From: an uncultured Archangium sp.
GTDB taxonomy: Bacteria; Myxococcota; Myxococcia; Myxococcales; Myxococcaceae
Direction of reading: 5' to 3'
Assembly (NCBI GenBank): GCA_903905455.1
Contig: CAIVGN010000119.1
Coordinates: forward strand, 1 to 33,979
DNA: 33,979 nucleotides
The position numbers and the translations under genes were made by a program. The stretch's first letter is position 1. Each line of letters opens with the position of its first letter. Shown piece by piece: positions 16,905 through 25,801 of the stretch. Below the pieces are notes generated by a model, which was given only the letters and a program-made list of their open reading frames with translations, had not been told where the DNA came from and did not search any database.

Positions 16905-18431
16905 GTGAACCGTCTCGTCGTCGTCCTCCTGCTCGCTGCGGTCCCGGCTCTCGCAGAGCGACCGCGCCTCGGCGTGGTCCTCGTCATCGATCAGCTCAGC
17001 GCCGACACGTTCAACGCGCGCCTCCCCAAGGTGACCGGCGGCATCAAGCGCCTGGTCAACGAGGGCTACGTGTTCCACGAGGGCCGCTACGAAGCCGCGC
17101 CGACCATCACCTCGGTGGGCCACGCGACGATCATGACCGGCGCGTACGGCGAGGTGCACGGCATCGTCGCCAACGATTGGATCGACGCGGAGACCGGCAA
17201 ACCCTGTCTCTCGACGCAGGACGCGGCGTACACCGTGCTCGGCCGCCCCGCGCAGGAGCGTGACGGCACGGCGCCCACCTGGTTGCGCGCCCCGACGCTC
17301 GCCGACGCCGTGCGTGCTTCCGACGACAAGGCCCTGGCGCTGAGCGTCTCGGCGAAGGATCGCTCGGCGATCCTCTGTGCCGGGCGAGCGGGCCTCGCGG
17401 TGTGGTTCGACGCCGAGGCGCCGATCTTCACCACCAGCACCTACTACGCGAAGGAGATCCCCTCCTTCGCCGTGCCCACCAACGAGAAGTTCGCGCAGAT
17501 GATCCTGAAGGGCACCTTCCAGTGGGGCCTGCCCGCGGGCGGCATCACCGGCAAGTCGCCGACGCTGCCTGCCGGTTCCGGGCGCGTGGGTGACAGCGAG
17601 CCCTTCGCCGAGCGCAAGGAGCTCCAGCCGATCCTCGACACCGCGGAGGTCGACGTGGCCCTGGAGGGCGTCAAGACCCTGGGCCTGGGCAAGGACGAGA
17701 TCCCCGACCTGTTGACCATCAGCTTCTCGGGCCACGATCGCCTCGGCCACGAGTTCGGGCCTGACTCGAAGGAGAGCCTCGACGACTTCCTCCACGTCGA
17801 CCAGGAGATCGGCCGCCTCTTGACCGCGCTCGACACGCTGGTCGGCAAGGGCCGCTACGTCGTGGCCTTCACCTCGGATCACGGCGTGGCGCCGGTGCCG
17901 GAGGTGGCGCAGAAGCGGGGCCTCGACGCGGGCCGCATCGACATGAAGAAGCTGCGCGAGGTGCTCGACGCCGACCTCGACGAGCAGCTCGGCCGCCAGG
18001 ACTGGTTCGCCGGATCGAAGACCCCGGGCCTCACCTTCACCCCGGCGCTGCGCGCGAAGGCGCTGCCCCAGCTGGCGCGGTTGCAGAAGCTCGCGAAGGC
18101 GCAGCCGGGGGTGATCGATCTCCTCTCGCTGCCTGATCTCCGCGGGCCGTTCGCGGCGCTGTTCGCCCGCGGCGCCTTCGTGGGCCGCTCGCCGGACCTC
18201 ATCGTGATCACCAAGCCGTACTGGACGTACAACTCGGTCGACCGCACCGGTCACGCGAGCCCGTACCTCTACGATCGCGCGGTGCCGGTGATCTTCTTCG
18301 GCGCCAACGTGAAGAAGGGGCAGGGCGGCACGGCGGAGATCATCCACGTCGCCCCCACCCTCTCGCGCCTCATGTCCGTTTCCCCGCCCGCCGCCGCCCA
18401 GGGCCGCGCGCTCGACGAAGTTTTCCGCTGA
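16905..18431 (+). CDS. PafA-like alkaline phosphatase, secreted
   Basis: An alkaline-phosphatase-superfamily phosphomonoesterase of 508 residues with a signal peptide (VNRLVVVLLLAAVPALAE). Metal and catalytic residues: D29 in VLVIDQLSAD, nucleophile T69 in ITSVGHATIMTG, N90 in VANDW, K151 and R153 in AKDRSAI, D278/H282 in SGHDRLGHEFG, D325/H326 in TSDHGVAP and H450 in DRTGHASP. The N and K-x-R set is what distinguishes PafA phosphate monoesterases from NPP diesterases. Known PafA enzymes are phosphate-insensitive periplasmic phosphatases that release phosphate from organic esters. The GTG start at 16905 suits the signal. The gene heads a five-gene run with gaps of at most 23 bases (counting the start chosen for the porin) and sits behind a Pho-box-like site. 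Confidence 0.88.
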   Translation: MNRLVVVLLLAAVPALAERPRLGVVLVIDQLSADTFNARLPKVTGGIKRLVNEGYVFHEGRYEAAPTITSVGHATIMTGAYGEVHGIVANDWIDAETGKPCLSTQDAAYTVLGRPAQERDGTAPTWLRAPTLADAVRASDDKALALSVSAKDRSAILCAGRAGLAVWFDAEAPIFTTSTYYAKEIPSFAVPTNEKFAQMILKGTFQWGLPAGGITGKSPTLPAGSGRVGDSEPFAERKELQPILDTAEVDVALEGVKTLGLGKDEIPDLLTISFSGHDRLGHEFGPDSKESLDDFLHVDQEIGRLLTALDTLVGKGRYVVAFTSDHGVAPVPEVAQKRGLDAGRIDMKKLREVLDADLDEQLGRQDWFAGSKTPGLTFTPALRAKALPQLARLQKLAKAQPGVIDLLSLPDLRGPFAALFARGAFVGRSPDLIVITKPYWTYNSVDRTGHASPYLYDRAVPVIFFGANVKKGQGGTAEIIHVAPTLSRLMSVSPPAAAQGRALDEVFR

Positions 18432-18454
18432 CCTAGAGAAGGATGCTCCCCGCC

Positions 18455-19603
18455 ATGTCGCTCGCCCTCGTGTTGTCCCTCGCGCTGTCCCAGGCCCCGG
18501 TTGAGGCCGCGCCGGCCGTCGCCGCGCCCGAGAAGTCCGCAGTCGTCGAAGTCGCCGCCCCCGTCGTCGCCGCGACGCCGGAAGTGCCGTGGTGGCAGCG
18601 CGTCACCCTCAGTGGCTTCGCGCGCGTGGGCCTTTTCTACACGTTCCCCTTCCGCGACGAGCAGCTGGTCGGTGGCAACGGCGGCTTTCGCCTCGCCGAC
18701 TTCCGCCTGAACCTCGACTTCCACCCCATCGAGAAGCTCACCATCTACACCTCGGTCGAGCTCGCCGCGCCGCTGGTCGACCCGACCGACCCGCTCACCG
18801 GGCGCCGCATCATCGACCTGCGTGACGCGTACGTGCAGTACGACGTGTGCGAGGGCTTCCGCGTGCGCGTGGGCCAGCAGCGCGCGCCGTATTACGCCGA
18901 GATGTTGATGTCGGACGGCGCGGTGCCCTTCGTGAGCCGCTCGGTGCTCGCCAACGGCATCAACCCGCCCGACGGCTTCGGTCCGCGCAACTACCTCGCG
19001 CCGGATCGCCAGCTGGGCGTGCAGTTCTTCAGCAAGCGCCTGGGCAGCGAGCTGCTCGGCTTCAAGTACGCGGTCGGCGTCTTCAACGGCAACGGCCAGA
19101 ACCAGCTCTTCAACGACAACAACTCGGTGCAGCCGGTGGCGCGCGTCGAGTTCGACGTGAAGCAGATCGTCACCCTCGGCCTCAACGGCTACTACAACCA
19201 GCGCACCGACGGCGTGCGGCCCAACCGCCTCACCAGCAACCAGATCGCCTACGGCGCGGACCTCACGGCCCAGAGCAACGGCTTCAGCGCGATGGTGGCG
19301 TTCCTCGGCAAGTCGTCCACCTACAGCTACGCGGGGCTCCCGCCGGACTCGTCGATGGGCGGCCTGGCGCAGGTGCGCTACTTCCACGAGGCGACGGGCC
19401 TCGAGGCCGCGGTGCGTGGCGCCCTCTACGATCCCTCGAGCGCGCAGACCGACGACCAGGTGATCGAGATCGCCGCGATGATCGGCTGGAAGCCCTTCAA
19501 GCTGCCGTTCCGCGTGCTCGCCCAGTACACGCACCGTGAAGAAGAGCCGCGCGCCTCGTACCCGAATGACAGCGTGGACGTCATGCTCCACGCGGTGTGG
19601 TGA
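18455..19603 (+). CDS. OprO/OprP-family phosphate-selective porin
   Basis: An outer-membrane porin of the OprO/OprP family, which admits phosphate or polyphosphate. After the signal (MSLALVLSLALSQAPVEA) and an Ala/Pro/Val-rich stretch, the barrel begins RVTLSGFARVGLFYTFPF. It includes FRLADFRLNLDFHPIEKLTI, the DAYVQYDVCEGFRVRVGQQR segment typical of the family, and ends DVMLHAVW with a terminal aromatic. I prefer the ATG at 18455, eleven bases from AGAAGGA; the ATG at 18443 abuts that site and is less likely. It lies 23 bases from the phosphatase stop and three bases before the next gene, which fits uptake of phosphate released by the upstream enzyme. Confidence 0.85.
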   Translation: MSLALVLSLALSQAPVEAAPAVAAPEKSAVVEVAAPVVAATPEVPWWQRVTLSGFARVGLFYTFPFRDEQLVGGNGGFRLADFRLNLDFHPIEKLTIYTSVELAAPLVDPTDPLTGRRIIDLRDAYVQYDVCEGFRVRVGQQRAPYYAEMLMSDGAVPFVSRSVLANGINPPDGFGPRNYLAPDRQLGVQFFSKRLGSELLGFKYAVGVFNGNGQNQLFNDNNSVQPVARVEFDVKQIVTLGLNGYYNQRTDGVRPNRLTSNQIAYGADLTAQSNGFSAMVAFLGKSSTYSYAGLPPDSSMGGLAQVRYFHEATGLEAAVRGALYDPSSAQTDDQVIEIAAMIGWKPFKLPFRVLAQYTHREEEPRASYPNDSVDVMLHAVW

Positions 19604-19606
19604 CCC

Positions 19607-22600
19607 ATGCGACGACTTCTCTTCCTCGCGCTCGCGGTCTCAAGCGCGTGCAGCAAGACGACGCCCCCGGCGCGCGCCTTTCAGATCACCACCCGCACCG
19701 AGTTGATCGGCGGCAAGCGCGGCCTGGGTGACGTCGAGGCGGCCCCGAGGGACGCGACCGACCTCATCGGTGGCAAGCGGGCCAGCGGCGCCGACGGCGA
19801 CTACAAGCTGACCAACGGGGTGGTGCACGCCATCATCCAGAACGTGGGCACCAGCCGCGGCTTCGGCAGCTTCGGTGGCTCGCTCATCGACATCGATCTC
19901 GTGCGCGGCGGCAACGCCAGCGCCACGAGCGGGGTGATGGGCAACGACTTCTTCACCGAGATGTTCCCTGCGTTCTTCCTCACCGCGCTCGAGCCCGCCC
20001 AGGTCTCGGTGCTCTCCGACGGCTCCGACGGGGGCGCCGCGGCGATTCGCGTCTCGGGCCGCAGCGGCGCGTTCATCTCGCTGGTCAAGGCGTTCACCGA
20101 GGTCGTCGACCCCAAGGTCGCCCTCGACTTCACCTGCGACTACATCCTCGAGCCGGGCAAGCAGTACCTGAAGATCGTCGTCACCGTGGCCAACAACACC
20201 GAGAGCCCCGTGTCGTGGGGTCTCAACGTGCCCTTCGGCTTCGTGACCCTGCTCGGTGAAGGCCAGCGGCTCTTCGTGCCCGGCGAGGCCGGCTTCGACA
20301 TGCGCTACCACCTCGAGGAGGTCTACAAGCGCCCGGCGTCCCTCGACGCGATCCCCGGTGAAGTGAGCTCCATGTGGGCCACCGAGGGTGACGGCGTGAG
20401 CTACGCCTTCGTCGCCGGCCAGCACCCCAACGGGAGCTACCTCGACAACAAGCCCGACTACTACCCATTGGCGAAGAAGGACTCGCTCCTCATCCCCATC
20501 GCCTCGTCGAGCTTCCTCGGCACGTACTTCGCGAAGGCGCCGCAGAACCTGCCCAAGGGCTCGAGCTACAGCTACACCGCGTACCTCGCGGTCGGCTCGG
20601 GTGACGTGGCCAGCGTGCAGAAGGTCGTCTACGACTTGCGCGACGTCACGGTGCGCGGCGGTGGCAAGGAGTTCGTCAACCACGAGGTCACGGTCTACGG
20701 GACGATCTCCGGCATGGTGCGCGAGGAGCGCACGCTGCAGCCGCTGGGCGGAGTCTCGGTGGTGCTGCGCGATGCCGCGGGCAACTACGTGACCCAGGCG
20801 ACGACGCTGAAGAACGGTGCGTGGACGGCGCCGGTGCCCCCCGGCAAGTACACGGGCTCGGCGCTGGATCGCACGCGCAGCGTGGCGCGGGTCACCGAGC
20901 CGGTGGAGGTCACCGAAACGACCTCGGGCCGCATGGACTTCACGCTGGAGATGGCCGGCGAGCTGCGCGCGGTGGTGCGCGACGACAAGGGCCGCGCGTT
21001 GCCCTCGAAGATCAGCGTGGTGGGCACCTACGAGAGCCCCGACGTGACGCTGCCTCCGCGCAAGTTCCTCTACGACCTGCCCATCGGCGAGCGCTACCGC
21101 ACGTCGGATCTCATCGACGACGCGTCCGATGACCCGGCCACGCGGCGCTACCTCGAGCGCGCGCTCTTCGCTCCCTCGGGCACCGCGGGCACGAGCCTGC
21201 GTCCCGGCAAGTACATCGTCTACGCCTCGCGTGGCCCGGAGTACGACCTCCAGCAGCAGGAGGTCGAGGTCAAGGCAGGCCAGACCACGAACGTCGGCTT
21301 CACGCTCACCCAGGTGGTGCCCACGCCCGGGTGGATCAGCGGCGACTTCCACGTGCACTCGGTGAAGTCCGTCGACAGCGACATGAACCTCGACGCGCGC
21401 GTCAGCAGCTACGCAGTGGAGGGCGTGGATCTCGTCACCTCGACGGATCACAACTACGTCGCCGACTACGCGCCCACCATCGACCAGCTGCAGCTCAACG
21501 ACTGGCTGGCGAGCACCGTGGGCCTCGAGCTCACCTCGCTCGAGATGGGTCACTTCAACGCCTTTCCCCTGATGCTCCAGCCGGGGCCCGTGCAGCACGG
21601 GAGCTTCCGCTGGTTCTTCCGCCCGCCCGGGGAACTCTTCGCCCAGCTGCGCGCGCTGGGAAAAGACCCGCAGACCACCGTGGTCCAGGTCAACCACCCG
21701 CGAGACACGATCCTCGGGTACTTCAACGCCTTCAACATCTCGAACTACACCGGCAACCCGTTGCCCGCGTATTCGTCGGTGTCGCTGGACGCCTCGCCGT
21801 TGCCTGACGGCTCGAAGTCTCCCTACGACGCCTCGAACTTCTCCACCGAGTTCGACGCCATGGAGGTCTTCAACGGCAAGCGCTTCGACATCATGTTCCC
21901 CTACCGCATGCCCACCGCGGCCAACGCGCCCCCCGGGGCCGAGCCGAACATCCGCAAGTGCGGCGCGGGCGAGCCCTCGACGGAAGACTGCCTGCCCCCC
22001 GCGGGCGAGGTGCTCAACCGGGTGGTGAAGGTCAGCAAGGCGGGCGAGGCCGATCGTTTCGAGCTCCAGCCCCTGCAGCCCGGCGCACAGAACGACTGGT
22101 TCGCGCTGCTCTCGAAGGGCTTCAAGACGGTGGCCACGGGCAACTCCGACTCGCACGGGGACAAGGCCGAAGCGGGCCTGCCGCGCACGTACATCAAGGT
22201 CGGCAAGACTGCGGATGGCACCATGCGCGGGCTCGACCAGGCCGCGGTCTACACGGCCATGAGCCAGGGCCGCGCGGTGGCCACCAACGGGCCGATCCTC
22301 GACCTGACGATCAACGGACAGGAGCTCGGCACCACGGTGATCGCCGGTGACGGGGAGATCGACGTGCACATCTCGGTGAAGGCCGCGCCGTGGGTGGACA
22401 TCAAGCGCGTCACCCTGCGCATCGGCAGCACCAGCGGGCCGGTGCGCGAACCCCGGGAGCTCGACGTGTTCGACCTCGGCCCCGGGCGCGACGTGAGCCG
22501 CCTGGAGATCGACAAGCACTACGCTAACATCCCCGACAACTCCTTCATCCTGCTCGAGGCCCGCGGCACCGAGTCGATGTGGCCGGTCTTCACCCCCTAC

Positions 22601-22870
22601 GAGATTCCCTCATTGGAGATCAGCGACGCGGTCGGCGTCATCGGCGCGTCGTTCGGCTTCGGCGCCACCTTCGGCAAGTACAAGCCCACGATGAAGCAGA
22701 CGGTGCAGCCCTACGGCTTCACCAACCCCATCTGGGTCAATCGCCAGGCGCGGCAGCCGCTCACGGTGCAGAAGCGGGTGATCGCGGTGTCCAACGACAA
22801 GGCCTTCGTGCCCCGCGTGCTGCCCGACGTGCGCAAGCTGTTCCATGCGTTCCACAGCGACCCGGAATAG
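19607..22870 (+). CDS. PHP-domain CehA/McbA-like metallohydrolase lipoprotein
   Basis: A large lipoprotein (1087 residues). The signal MRRLLFLALAVSSAC has its lipobox Cys at 15. A long N-terminal beta-rich region includes an Ig/carboxypeptidase-regulatory-like domain (GTISGMVREERTLQPLGGVS, about 365-430). The PHP phosphoesterase-type domain lies in the second half: DFHVHS (near 580), STDHN (near 611), NHPRD (near 700) and GNSDSH (near 845), the metal-binding motifs of PHP/CehA-McbA proteins. The family includes carbaryl hydrolase, but PHP members are mostly phosphoesterases. With a phosphatase and phosphate porin in the same run, a phosphoester substrate is the best guess. A C-terminal Ig-like region follows from about 900. 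Confidence 0.85.
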   Translation: MRRLLFLALAVSSACSKTTPPARAFQITTRTELIGGKRGLGDVEAAPRDATDLIGGKRASGADGDYKLTNGVVHAIIQNVGTSRGFGSFGGSLIDIDLVRGGNASATSGVMGNDFFTEMFPAFFLTALEPAQVSVLSDGSDGGAAAIRVSGRSGAFISLVKAFTEVVDPKVALDFTCDYILEPGKQYLKIVVTVANNTESPVSWGLNVPFGFVTLLGEGQRLFVPGEAGFDMRYHLEEVYKRPASLDAIPGEVSSMWATEGDGVSYAFVAGQHPNGSYLDNKPDYYPLAKKDSLLIPIASSSFLGTYFAKAPQNLPKGSSYSYTAYLAVGSGDVASVQKVVYDLRDVTVRGGGKEFVNHEVTVYGTISGMVREERTLQPLGGVSVVLRDAAGNYVTQATTLKNGAWTAPVPPGKYTGSALDRTRSVARVTEPVEVTETTSGRMDFTLEMAGELRAVVRDDKGRALPSKISVVGTYESPDVTLPPRKFLYDLPIGERYRTSDLIDDASDDPATRRYLERALFAPSGTAGTSLRPGKYIVYASRGPEYDLQQQEVEVKAGQTTNVGFTLTQVVPTPGWISGDFHVHSVKSVDSDMNLDARVSSYAVEGVDLVTSTDHNYVADYAPTIDQLQLNDWLASTVGLELTSLEMGHFNAFPLMLQPGPVQHGSFRWFFRPPGELFAQLRALGKDPQTTVVQVNHPRDTILGYFNAFNISNYTGNPLPAYSSVSLDASPLPDGSKSPYDASNFSTEFDAMEVFNGKRFDIMFPYRMPTAANAPPGAEPNIRKCGAGEPSTEDCLPPAGEVLNRVVKVSKAGEADRFELQPLQPGAQNDWFALLSKGFKTVATGNSDSHGDKAEAGLPRTYIKVGKTADGTMRGLDQAAVYTAMSQGRAVATNGPILDLTINGQELGTTVIAGDGEIDVHISVKAAPWVDIKRVTLRIGSTSGPVREPRELDVFDLGPGRDVSRLEIDKHYANIPDNSFILLEARGTESMWPVFTPYEIPSLEISDAVGVIGASFGFGATFGKYKPTMKQTVQPYGFTNPIWVNRQARQPLTVQKRVIAVSNDKAFVPRVLPDVRKLFHAFHSDPE

Positions 22871-23402
22871 CGCGCTGCTGCTCGCGCTCGTCGCGGGCGT
22901 GGCGTGGGGTCACCCCAAGGGCTTCCACAAGAAGCTCACCATCACCGTCACCCCCACCCGGGTGTCGGTGCTGGTGGTGATGGACGTGGACTCGGGGGAG
23001 CGGTGCTTGCTGCTCCGCGAGGCCGTCGACTCGAACCGCGACGGGGTGCTCAAGGGCGAAGAGGTGACGCGGCTCAAGGAGCGCCTGGTGAAGCTCGCCA
23101 CGCAACCGCTGAAGCTGGGCCTCTCGGGCGCGCCGCTGCCGGTGCAGGTCAAGGAGTCCAAGGTGTCGTTGCGGGACGACCCGCGGGCCAACGACTCGCC
23201 GCTCTCGGTGGCGCTGCTGCTGGAGATCGATCACCCCCACGCCGTCGCCGAGGGCATGGAGCTCGAGGTCACCGACACCGCGCCCGACACCTCGAGCATC
23301 GTGCTCCAGGTCTTCCAGGCAGGTTCCCTGGCGCCGCCCTTCGAGCAGGAAGTGCCGAGCGGCCAGAAGACGAAGATCCGCATGGGTGTGCTCAAGGAGT
23401 GA
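22845..23402 (+). CDS. secreted protein with one EF-hand-like loop
   Basis: A 185-residue protein with signal peptide MRSTATRNSALLLALVAGVAWG and mature start HPKGFHKKLTI. The 12-residue loop DSNRDGVLKGEE at 62-73 fits the EF-hand calcium site (ligands at 1, 3, 5, 9 or 12). The rest is beta-rich (ALLLEIDHPHAVAEGMELEV). The ATG at 22845 lies 26 bases inside the end of the PHP gene in another frame, so the genes overlap and are likely coupled. No family is recognised. A calcium-binding partner for the phosphatase/PHP enzymes is conceivable but unproven. Confidence 0.75.
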   Translation: MRSTATRNSALLLALVAGVAWGHPKGFHKKLTITVTPTRVSVLVVMDVDSGERCLLLREAVDSNRDGVLKGEEVTRLKERLVKLATQPLKLGLSGAPLPVQVKESKVSLRDDPRANDSPLSVALLLEIDHPHAVAEGMELEVTDTAPDTSSIVLQVFQAGSLAPPFEQEVPSGQKTKIRMGVLKE

Positions 23403-23405
23403 GCG

Positions 23406-23894
23406 ATGGCTGAAGTGACGCTGGAGCTGAAGTCCCTCCCCAAGGCCGAGGCCTACCGGCAGCTCGCCCAGCACGTGCGCGGGGTGCTCGACGGGGTCGA
23501 CGACGAGATCACCGCCATGGCGACCATGAGCTGCCTGGTGCACCACGCCTTTGGCCACCTGTGGACCGGGTTCTACCGGGTGGTGACGCCGGGCAGGCTG
23601 CTGCGGGTGGGCCCCTACCAGGGCACCCTGGGCTGCCTGGAGATCGCCTTTGGGCGGGGCGTGTGCGGGGCGGCGGCGGCCACCGGTTTGACGCAGGTGG
23701 TCGAAGACGTGCACGCCTTCCCCGGCCACATCGCCTGTGACGGCCGCAGCGCCTCGGAGATCGTGGTGCCGGTGTTCGACCGCCGGGGAGCGCTGATCGC
23801 GGTCTTCGACGTTGACAGCGAGCGCCAAGGCACCTTCGACGGGGTAGACCGGGACCACTTGGAGGCCCTGGTGGGGTGGTTTCGTGGCGCCTGA
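23406..23894 (+). CDS. msrC: free methionine-(R)-sulfoxide reductase (GAF fold)
   Basis: A GAF-fold enzyme reducing free methionine-R-sulfoxide, like E. coli YebR (MsrC). It has 162 residues. The three family cysteines are present at 77, 87 and 111, in LGCLEIAFGRGVCGAAAA and HAFPGHIACDGRSASEIVVP, with the same 10- and 24-residue spacings as YebR (84, 94, 118), so it should be active. The ATG at 23406 is three bases after the previous stop and ends the five-gene run. Its place with secreted phosphatase genes is unusual and may be coincidental to operon membership. Confidence 0.9.
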   Translation: MAEVTLELKSLPKAEAYRQLAQHVRGVLDGVDDEITAMATMSCLVHHAFGHLWTGFYRVVTPGRLLRVGPYQGTLGCLEIAFGRGVCGAAAATGLTQVVEDVHAFPGHIACDGRSASEIVVPVFDRRGALIAVFDVDSERQGTFDGVDRDHLEALVGWFRGA

Positions 23895-23958
23895 ACGCCT
23901 GATTCGGGTCGGGGCGTGACAGGGGTGGTTTCGGGCCCGGTGATCCGCTAGACCCGCG

Positions 23959-23978
23959 CCCCGTTCGGGGGGAACCCC
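23959..23978 (+). promoter_or_regulatory. overlapping alternative hairpins in the S1-protein leader
   Basis: Within the leader 30-50 bases upstream of the S1-protein start, CCCC-GTTC-GGGG and GGGG-GGAA-CCCC (or GTTC-GGGGG-GAAC) can pair but cannot coexist. This could be a simple GC-rich element or a switchable leader. No riboswitch class is recognised. Confidence 0.25.
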
Positions 23979-24007
23979 GCCTGTAGGCACTGAATTTCCG
24001 AGGAATC

Positions 24008-25801
24008 ATGACTGAGCAGAAGAAGCCGAAGGCAACGTTTGGAGACGTCATGCTGGGCCGCGCGTCGGGCCAGGGTGATGACCGCAAGAGCAGCCGCGAT
24101 GATCGCGGTGGTGATCGCAAGCCGCGCGAAGACCGCAAGCCGGGCCCGATGGTCGTGGTGAAGCGCGCCGGTGGCGCCGTCGAGACCAAGCCCCAGGGCG
24201 AGGCCACGGCCGAGGGCGCGGTCGCCGCTCCCGTCACCGTCAAGCCGACCCCGGTCGGTCCGTCGGTCGCCGACGACGTGCACGAGGCCGAGTCGTTCGC
24301 CTCGATGTTCGAGCAGCACGCGAAGGACGGCGGCGTGCCGACCCGCAAGCAGATGCCGCGCGTGGGTGAGAAGGTCACCGCGAAGATCTTCCAGCTGGGC
24401 GCCGAGGTGGTCTTCGCGACCATCGGCAAGCACGAGGCGATGATCGACCTCGACGAGCTGAAGGACGACGAGGGCATCCTGCGCCACGGCGTGGGCGACG
24501 AGATCGAAGCCTTCGTGATGGAGACGGGTGCCAAGGGCATCCAGCTCTCGCGCAAGCTCAGCAAGGGCGCCGCGTCGCTGTCGATGCTGGTGGATGCCCG
24601 CTCGTCGGGCCTGCCGGTCGATGGCCTGGTGCTCTCCGTGAACAAGGGCGGGCTCGAGGTCGCCGTCGGCGACGTGCGCGCCTTCTGCCCGTCGAGCCAG
24701 GTCGATGTGCGGCCGGTCAAGCTCGAGGACCTCGTGGGCCAGCGCCTCACCTTCCGCGTGACGGAGGTGAAGGAGAAGAACGTCGTCCTCTCGCGCCGCT
24801 CGCTGATGGAAGAGGGCAACAAGGCCAAGGCGGCCGAGCTCAAGAAGACGCTCGCCGTGGGCCAGATCCTCAAGGGTCGCGTGGTCAACGTGCAGGCGTT
24901 CGGCGCGTTCGTGGACCTCGGTGGTCTCGAGGGCCTGATCCCCGTGTCCGAGCTGTCGCACGTGCGCATCGGTCACCCGAGCGAAGTGGTGACGGCCGGT
25001 GACGAGGTCGAGGTCGAGCTGATCCGCCTCGAGGACGCCGAGCCGAACTCGCCTGACAAGAGCAAGCGCAAGGACCGCGTGACGCTCTCGATGCGCAAGC
25101 TCCTCGACGACCCCTTCAAGGCGATGCTGGACGTCGCCAAGGAAGGCGCGCTGCTCAAGGGCAAGGTCGTTCGCCTGCAGCCGTTCGGCGCGTTCGTCGA
25201 GCTGGCCCCCGGCGTCGACGGCCTGATCCACATCTCGGCGATGAGCGATCGCCGCATCGCGCACCCGCGCGACGTGCTCGAGGTTGGCCAGGAGATCGAG
25301 GTCAAGGTCGAGAAGGTCGACGAGATCGAGAAGCGCATTGGCCTGCGCCTGGTGAAGGACGGCGTGGCCGTGGGCGAGGGCGTGGCGTCGTCGGCCTCTG
25401 CCCCCACCGATGGCACCGCGGCCCCCTCGGGCCCCACCGACGTCAAGGTGGTGCGTGCCCCGAAGCCGCGCCGCGGCTCGGTGATCGTCGGCAAGGTGAC
25501 GCGCATCGAGCAGTACGGCGTGTTCGTCGAGTGGGACGGGCTCTCGGGCCTCATTCCTGCCAGCGAGACCGGCACCGAGCGTGGCACCGACTTCCGCCGC
25601 GTCTTCCCCATGGGCAAGGAGCTCAAGGCGGAAGTCATCGAGATCAACGGTGACAAGATCAAGCTGTCGATCACCGCGGCCGAGCGCACCGAAGAGCGCG
25701 CCGACCTGACCTCCTGGAAGGCCGAGCAGGCCAAGCAGGTCACTTCGTCGGGTGGCTTCAACTCGCCCTTCGCGAAGCTCAAGGGCCTGACGCTCAAGTA
25801 A
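24008..25801 (+). CDS. multi-S1-domain RNA-binding protein
   Basis: A 597-residue protein with an N-terminal low-complexity Asp/Arg/Lys tract (about 20-47, DDRKSSRDDRGGDRKPRE) and a Pro/Ala-rich stretch. Five S1 OB folds follow (about 119-183, 200-263, 284-364, 381-448 and 489-557). The third and fourth are the clearest, with KGRVVNVQAFGAFVDLGGLE and KGKVVRLQPFGAFVELAPGV. It resembles ribosomal protein S1-like or Tex-type RNA binders, with its own N- and C-terminal tails, so it may be a translation- or RNA-degradation-linked factor rather than RpsA itself (which usually has six S1 domains). Its ATG at 24008 follows GAGGAATC, a good ribosome site. It begins after a short GC-rich leader. Confidence 0.85.
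   Translation: MTEQKKPKATFGDVMLGRASGQGDDRKSSRDDRGGDRKPREDRKPGPMVVVKRAGGAVETKPQGEATAEGAVAAPVTVKPTPVGPSVADDVHEAESFASMFEQHAKDGGVPTRKQMPRVGEKVTAKIFQLGAEVVFATIGKHEAMIDLDELKDDEGILRHGVGDEIEAFVMETGAKGIQLSRKLSKGAASLSMLVDARSSGLPVDGLVLSVNKGGLEVAVGDVRAFCPSSQVDVRPVKLEDLVGQRLTFRVTEVKEKNVVLSRRSLMEEGNKAKAAELKKTLAVGQILKGRVVNVQAFGAFVDLGGLEGLIPVSELSHVRIGHPSEVVTAGDEVEVELIRLEDAEPNSPDKSKRKDRVTLSMRKLLDDPFKAMLDVAKEGALLKGKVVRLQPFGAFVELAPGVDGLIHISAMSDRRIAHPRDVLEVGQEIEVKVEKVDEIEKRIGLRLVKDGVAVGEGVASSASAPTDGTAAPSGPTDVKVVRAPKPRRGSVIVGKVTRIEQYGVFVEWDGLSGLIPASETGTERGTDFRRVFPMGKELKAEVIEINGDKIKLSITAAERTEERADLTSWKAEQAKQVTSSGGFNSPFAKLKGLTLK

Noticed and set aside
19640-22519. 959-codon minus-strand open frame opposite the PHP lipoprotein
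   Set aside because: Shadow of a strongly coded gene; composition is biased (His, Arg, Val, Gly, Ala) and no motif is visible.
22845-23402. LPMO-like histidine-brace enzyme suggested by a mature N-terminal His
   Set aside because: No second brace His or LPMO fold motifs are visible; the cleavage site is uncertain.
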